Source of the DNA: Anaerotalea alkaliphila
GTDB lineage: Bacteria > Bacillota > Clostridia > Lachnospirales > Vallitaleaceae
Direction of reading: 5' to 3'
NCBI RefSeq assembly: GCF_010179735.1
Contig: NZ_JAAEEH010000022.1
Coordinates: 1-50,809 of the forward strand
DNA length: 50,809 bases
The position numbers were made by a program, and so were the translations under genes. The notes under the pieces are model-generated. The model was given only the letters and a program-made list of their open reading frames with translations, was not told where the DNA came from and made no database searches. Positions within the stretch are counted from its first letter, which is position 1. Each line of letters opens with the position of its first letter. Below, in pieces: positions 49,092-50,809 of the stretch.

Positions 49092-50447
49092 TTGGATTAT
49101 GTGAACCCTTTGGGGGTGGAAAAGATCCACAAGCTGCTGGTCCGGTTCTCCCTGCCTGCCATCGTGGGGATGACAGTGAACTCCCTCTACAACGTGGTGG
49201 ACAGGATTTTCATCGGGAACAGCCCCGACCTGGGGGCTGACGGCCTGGCGGGGATCACCGTGGCCTTCCCCCTGATGATCCTGCTGCTCTCCGTGGGCAT
49301 CCTTTTCGGACTGGGGGGCGCCACCATCTTCTCCATCCGGCTGGGGGAGGGGAGGCAGGAGGCGGCGGAGCACGCCCTGGGGAACGCCTTCACCCTGCTG
49401 GCGGCATCCGGAGTCCTGTTCCTGCTCCTGGGGCAGGCGTTCGTCCGCCCGTTGCTTGCGGCCTTCGGCGCCGGGGGGACGGTCCTGCCCCATGCGGTGG
49501 CCTACATGCGGGTCGTCCTCTTCGGGGCCGTCTTCCAGATGGGCAGCATCGGCCTGAACAACTTCATCCGGGCCGACGGCAACCCCAAGATCGCCATGCA
49601 GACCATGTTCCTGGGGGCGGGGACCAACATCCTCCTGGATCCGGTTTTCATCTTCGGACTCCGGATGGGCATGGCGGGGGCGGCCCTGGCCACGGTCCTG
49701 GCCCAGGGGCTCTCCTATGCCTGGGTGGTGTCCTACTTCCTGGGGAAAAGGAGCCGGAGCAAGCTGCGGCTCCGGCACCTGCGGCCCGAACCGGGGCTTG
49801 TGGGCAGGATCGCCGTCCTGGGGCTTCCGGAATCCTCCCTTCAGGTGGCGAACAGCCTGCTCAACGCCATCCTGAACAAGAGCCTCTTCGTCTACGGCGG
49901 GGCCGTCGCCGTGTCGGCCATGGGGATCGTGAACAGCCTGCAGATGCTCCTGTTGCTTCCCGTGATCGGCCTGCGGCAGGGGCTGCAGCCCATCGTGAGC
50001 TTCAACTTCGGCGCAGGGAAGCACCTTAGGGTGAAGCAGGCCGTAAGGCTGGGGCTGGCGGCCGCCACGGGGATGGTGGCGGCGGGCTACATCGTCACCA
50101 GGATCTTCCCGGAGCAGCTGGTGGGGCTCTTCAACCGGGAGCCGGAGCTGCTCCATTTCGGGGCCAGGGCCATCCGTGCCTGGCTGCTGCTGATGCCTGT
50201 GGTGGGGGTCCAGATCGTGGGGGCCAGCTTCTTCCAGGCCACCGGCAGGTACCGGTCCGCCCTGTTCCTGACCCTGACCCGGCAGCTGCTCCTGCTGGTA
50301 CCCGCCCTGCTGGTGTTCCCCCGGCTGTGGGGGCTGGAGGGGCTGCTGCACGCGGCCCCCTTCGCAGACTTCTTCTCCTTCGCCCTGACGGCGGTCTGGC
50401 TGCATTTCGGGCTGCAGGGGCTGGGGAAAGGGGCGACGAAAGAGTGA
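49092..50447 (+). CDS. MATE family efflux transporter
   Basis: Twelve-helix antiporter exporting cationic drugs or metabolites in exchange for sodium or protons. 451 residues in two homologous halves; the first half has SLPAIVGMTVNSLYNVVDRIF, GITVAFPLMILL and GLGGATIFSIRLGEG, and the second half GLPESSLQVANSLLNAILNK and GLRQGLQPIVSFNFGAGK, all typical. Start is TTG 49092, preceded by GGAGGGAGGG at 49077-49086. Length is normal. A strong terminator follows. Confidence 0.94.
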   Translation: MDYVNPLGVEKIHKLLVRFSLPAIVGMTVNSLYNVVDRIFIGNSPDLGADGLAGITVAFPLMILLLSVGILFGLGGATIFSIRLGEGRQEAAEHALGNAFTLLAASGVLFLLLGQAFVRPLLAAFGAGGTVLPHAVAYMRVVLFGAVFQMGSIGLNNFIRADGNPKIAMQTMFLGAGTNILLDPVFIFGLRMGMAGAALATVLAQGLSYAWVVSYFLGKRSRSKLRLRHLRPEPGLVGRIAVLGLPESSLQVANSLLNAILNKSLFVYGGAVAVSAMGIVNSLQMLLLLPVIGLRQGLQPIVSFNFGAGKHLRVKQAVRLGLAAATGMVAAGYIVTRIFPEQLVGLFNREPELLHFGARAIRAWLLLMPVVGVQIVGASFFQATGRYRSALFLTLTRQLLLLVPALLVFPRLWGLEGLLHAAPFADFFSFALTAVWLHFGLQGLGKGATKE

Positions 50448-50486
50448 GGGATGCCTCCGTGAAAAGCGGGGAGCATCCCTTTTTTT
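50448..50486 (+). terminator. rho-independent terminator after the MATE gene
   Basis: GGGATGC (50448-50454) pairs with GCATCCC (50473-50479), followed by seven T. Confidence 0.85.
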
Positions 50487-50579
50487 GCCCTTTTCCGGAC
50501 TTTACCCTACTTTACCAGCGATATGCCCGTTTTGCTGGAGAAATCCGAAAATATTTAGTGGAATTACCGGAAATATCCC

Positions 50580-50608
50580 TTGACATTTGGAGCATAAAGC
50601 AATATGAT
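50580..50608 (+). promoter_or_regulatory. consensus promoter for the right-edge lipoprotein gene
   Basis: TTGACA (50580-50585), exactly 17 bases, TATGAT (50603-50608); the best -35 box in the window and, notably, without a TG extension. The leader between -10 and the start codon is about 90 bases. The stretch 50490-50580 has the short repeats ACTTTACC twice and AAATAT in two near-copies, possible operator sites. Confidence 0.8.
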
Positions 50609-50697
50609 GTTTATGAAAAGCTTTTCAAAAGGCAATGTGCTGAAATGGCCAGGGCCGGTTGGAAGGAAACACACAGACATAGGAAAGGGGATACATT

Positions 50698-50809
50698 ATG
50701 AAGGCAAAACTTGCAATGCTCATGGCACTCATCCTGGCGGCAAGCCTGTTCGCAGGCTGCGGCTCCAAGGACACGGGAGGGACGGACACCGGCGGAGGCG
50801 CCGTGCAGC
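50698..50809 (+). CDS. lipoprotein, probable transporter binding protein (cut by window end)
   Basis: The first 37 codons encode a lipoprotein signal peptide (LAMLMALILAASLFAGCG, Cys20 as lipid anchor) and a Gly/Thr/Asp-rich linker, the usual beginning of a Gram-positive solute-binding protein. ATG 50698 follows AAAGGGG. The mature domain lies outside the window, so the ligand is unknown; basic membrane lipoproteins start the same way. Confidence 0.75.
   Translation, partial: MKAKLAMLMALILAASLFAGCGSKDTGGTDTGGGAVQ

Overview
The window looks like chromosomal DNA of a Gram-positive anaerobe of the Clostridia type; I cannot name the genus. The reasons are strong AGGAGG-type ribosome binding sites, two HPr proteins with both His15 and Ser46, several phosphotransferase (PTS) permeases, lipoproteins with an L-x-G-C box, a flavodiiron protein, an EFR1-type flavodoxin/ferredoxin, a TM1266-like hydrogenase-system regulator and a 2-enoate-reductase-like flavoenzyme. 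The backbone is clearly G+C-rich, while about the first 6.4 kb is A+T-rich and reads as acquired DNA.

Layout. (1) 1-6.5 kb: an acquired island with a large serine recombinase, an AbiEi/AbiEii toxin-antitoxin pair, a decayed UDP-glucose dehydrogenase and the tail of an unrecognised, possibly defence-related protein. (2) 6.7-9.2 kb: accessory cassettes, namely a pRiA4b ORF-3-like gene, a HepT/MntA toxin-antitoxin pair and a REP-associated tyrosine transposase (RAYT) that overlaps comM. (3) 9.2-15.8 kb: comM, then an ascorbate-type PTS locus that carries deletion scars (regulator without its front half, IIB-IIC fusion), an HPr and transketolase. (4) 15.9-21.5 kb: a GGDEF/EAL sensor, a 2-enoate-reductase-like enzyme and a divergent TetR regulator. 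(5) 21.7-27.3 kb: a complete fructose-type PTS operon (IIB, IIC, class II aldolase, membrane protein, PRD regulator, IIA, HPr). (6) 27.3-34.8 kb: a DUF1846 protein, a rifampin-phosphotransferase-like dikinase, gene remnants, a methyltransferase, an MmcQ-like protein and a beta-helix protein, interspersed with small palindromic repeats. (7) 34.9-37.3 kb: a Pit phosphate transporter, its DUF47 partner and an unknown protein. (8) 37.4-43.8 kb: a TM1410-like glycosidase-fold protein and a gamma-glutamyltransferase / ATP-grasp-M20 / N-formylglutamate amidohydrolase operon whose middle gene is interrupted by one in-frame TAG, then a lipoprotein. (9) 43.9-50.8 kb: a flavodiiron protein, an EFR1 / Gfo-Idh-MocA / Fe-alcohol dehydrogenase operon, a TM1266-like regulator, a DUF1456 protein, a MATE exporter and the start of a lipoprotein gene.

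How it fits together. The two PTS loci plus transketolase and aldolase feed ketose or pentose phosphates into central metabolism, each with its own HPr. The most novel-looking metabolic unit is the amide-bond operon at 38.4-43.1 kb, where a ligase-type ATP-grasp domain fused to a degenerate M20 domain sits between two hydrolases of glutamyl or formyl-glutamyl amides. Two genome-wide themes appear: nearly every promoter I can see in the G+C-rich part has an extended -10 box (TG-N-TANNNT), and at least five kinds of short palindromes occur near gene ends, plausibly substrates of the RAYT. All gene calls rest on reading the sequence and on remembered family motifs; no database search was run.
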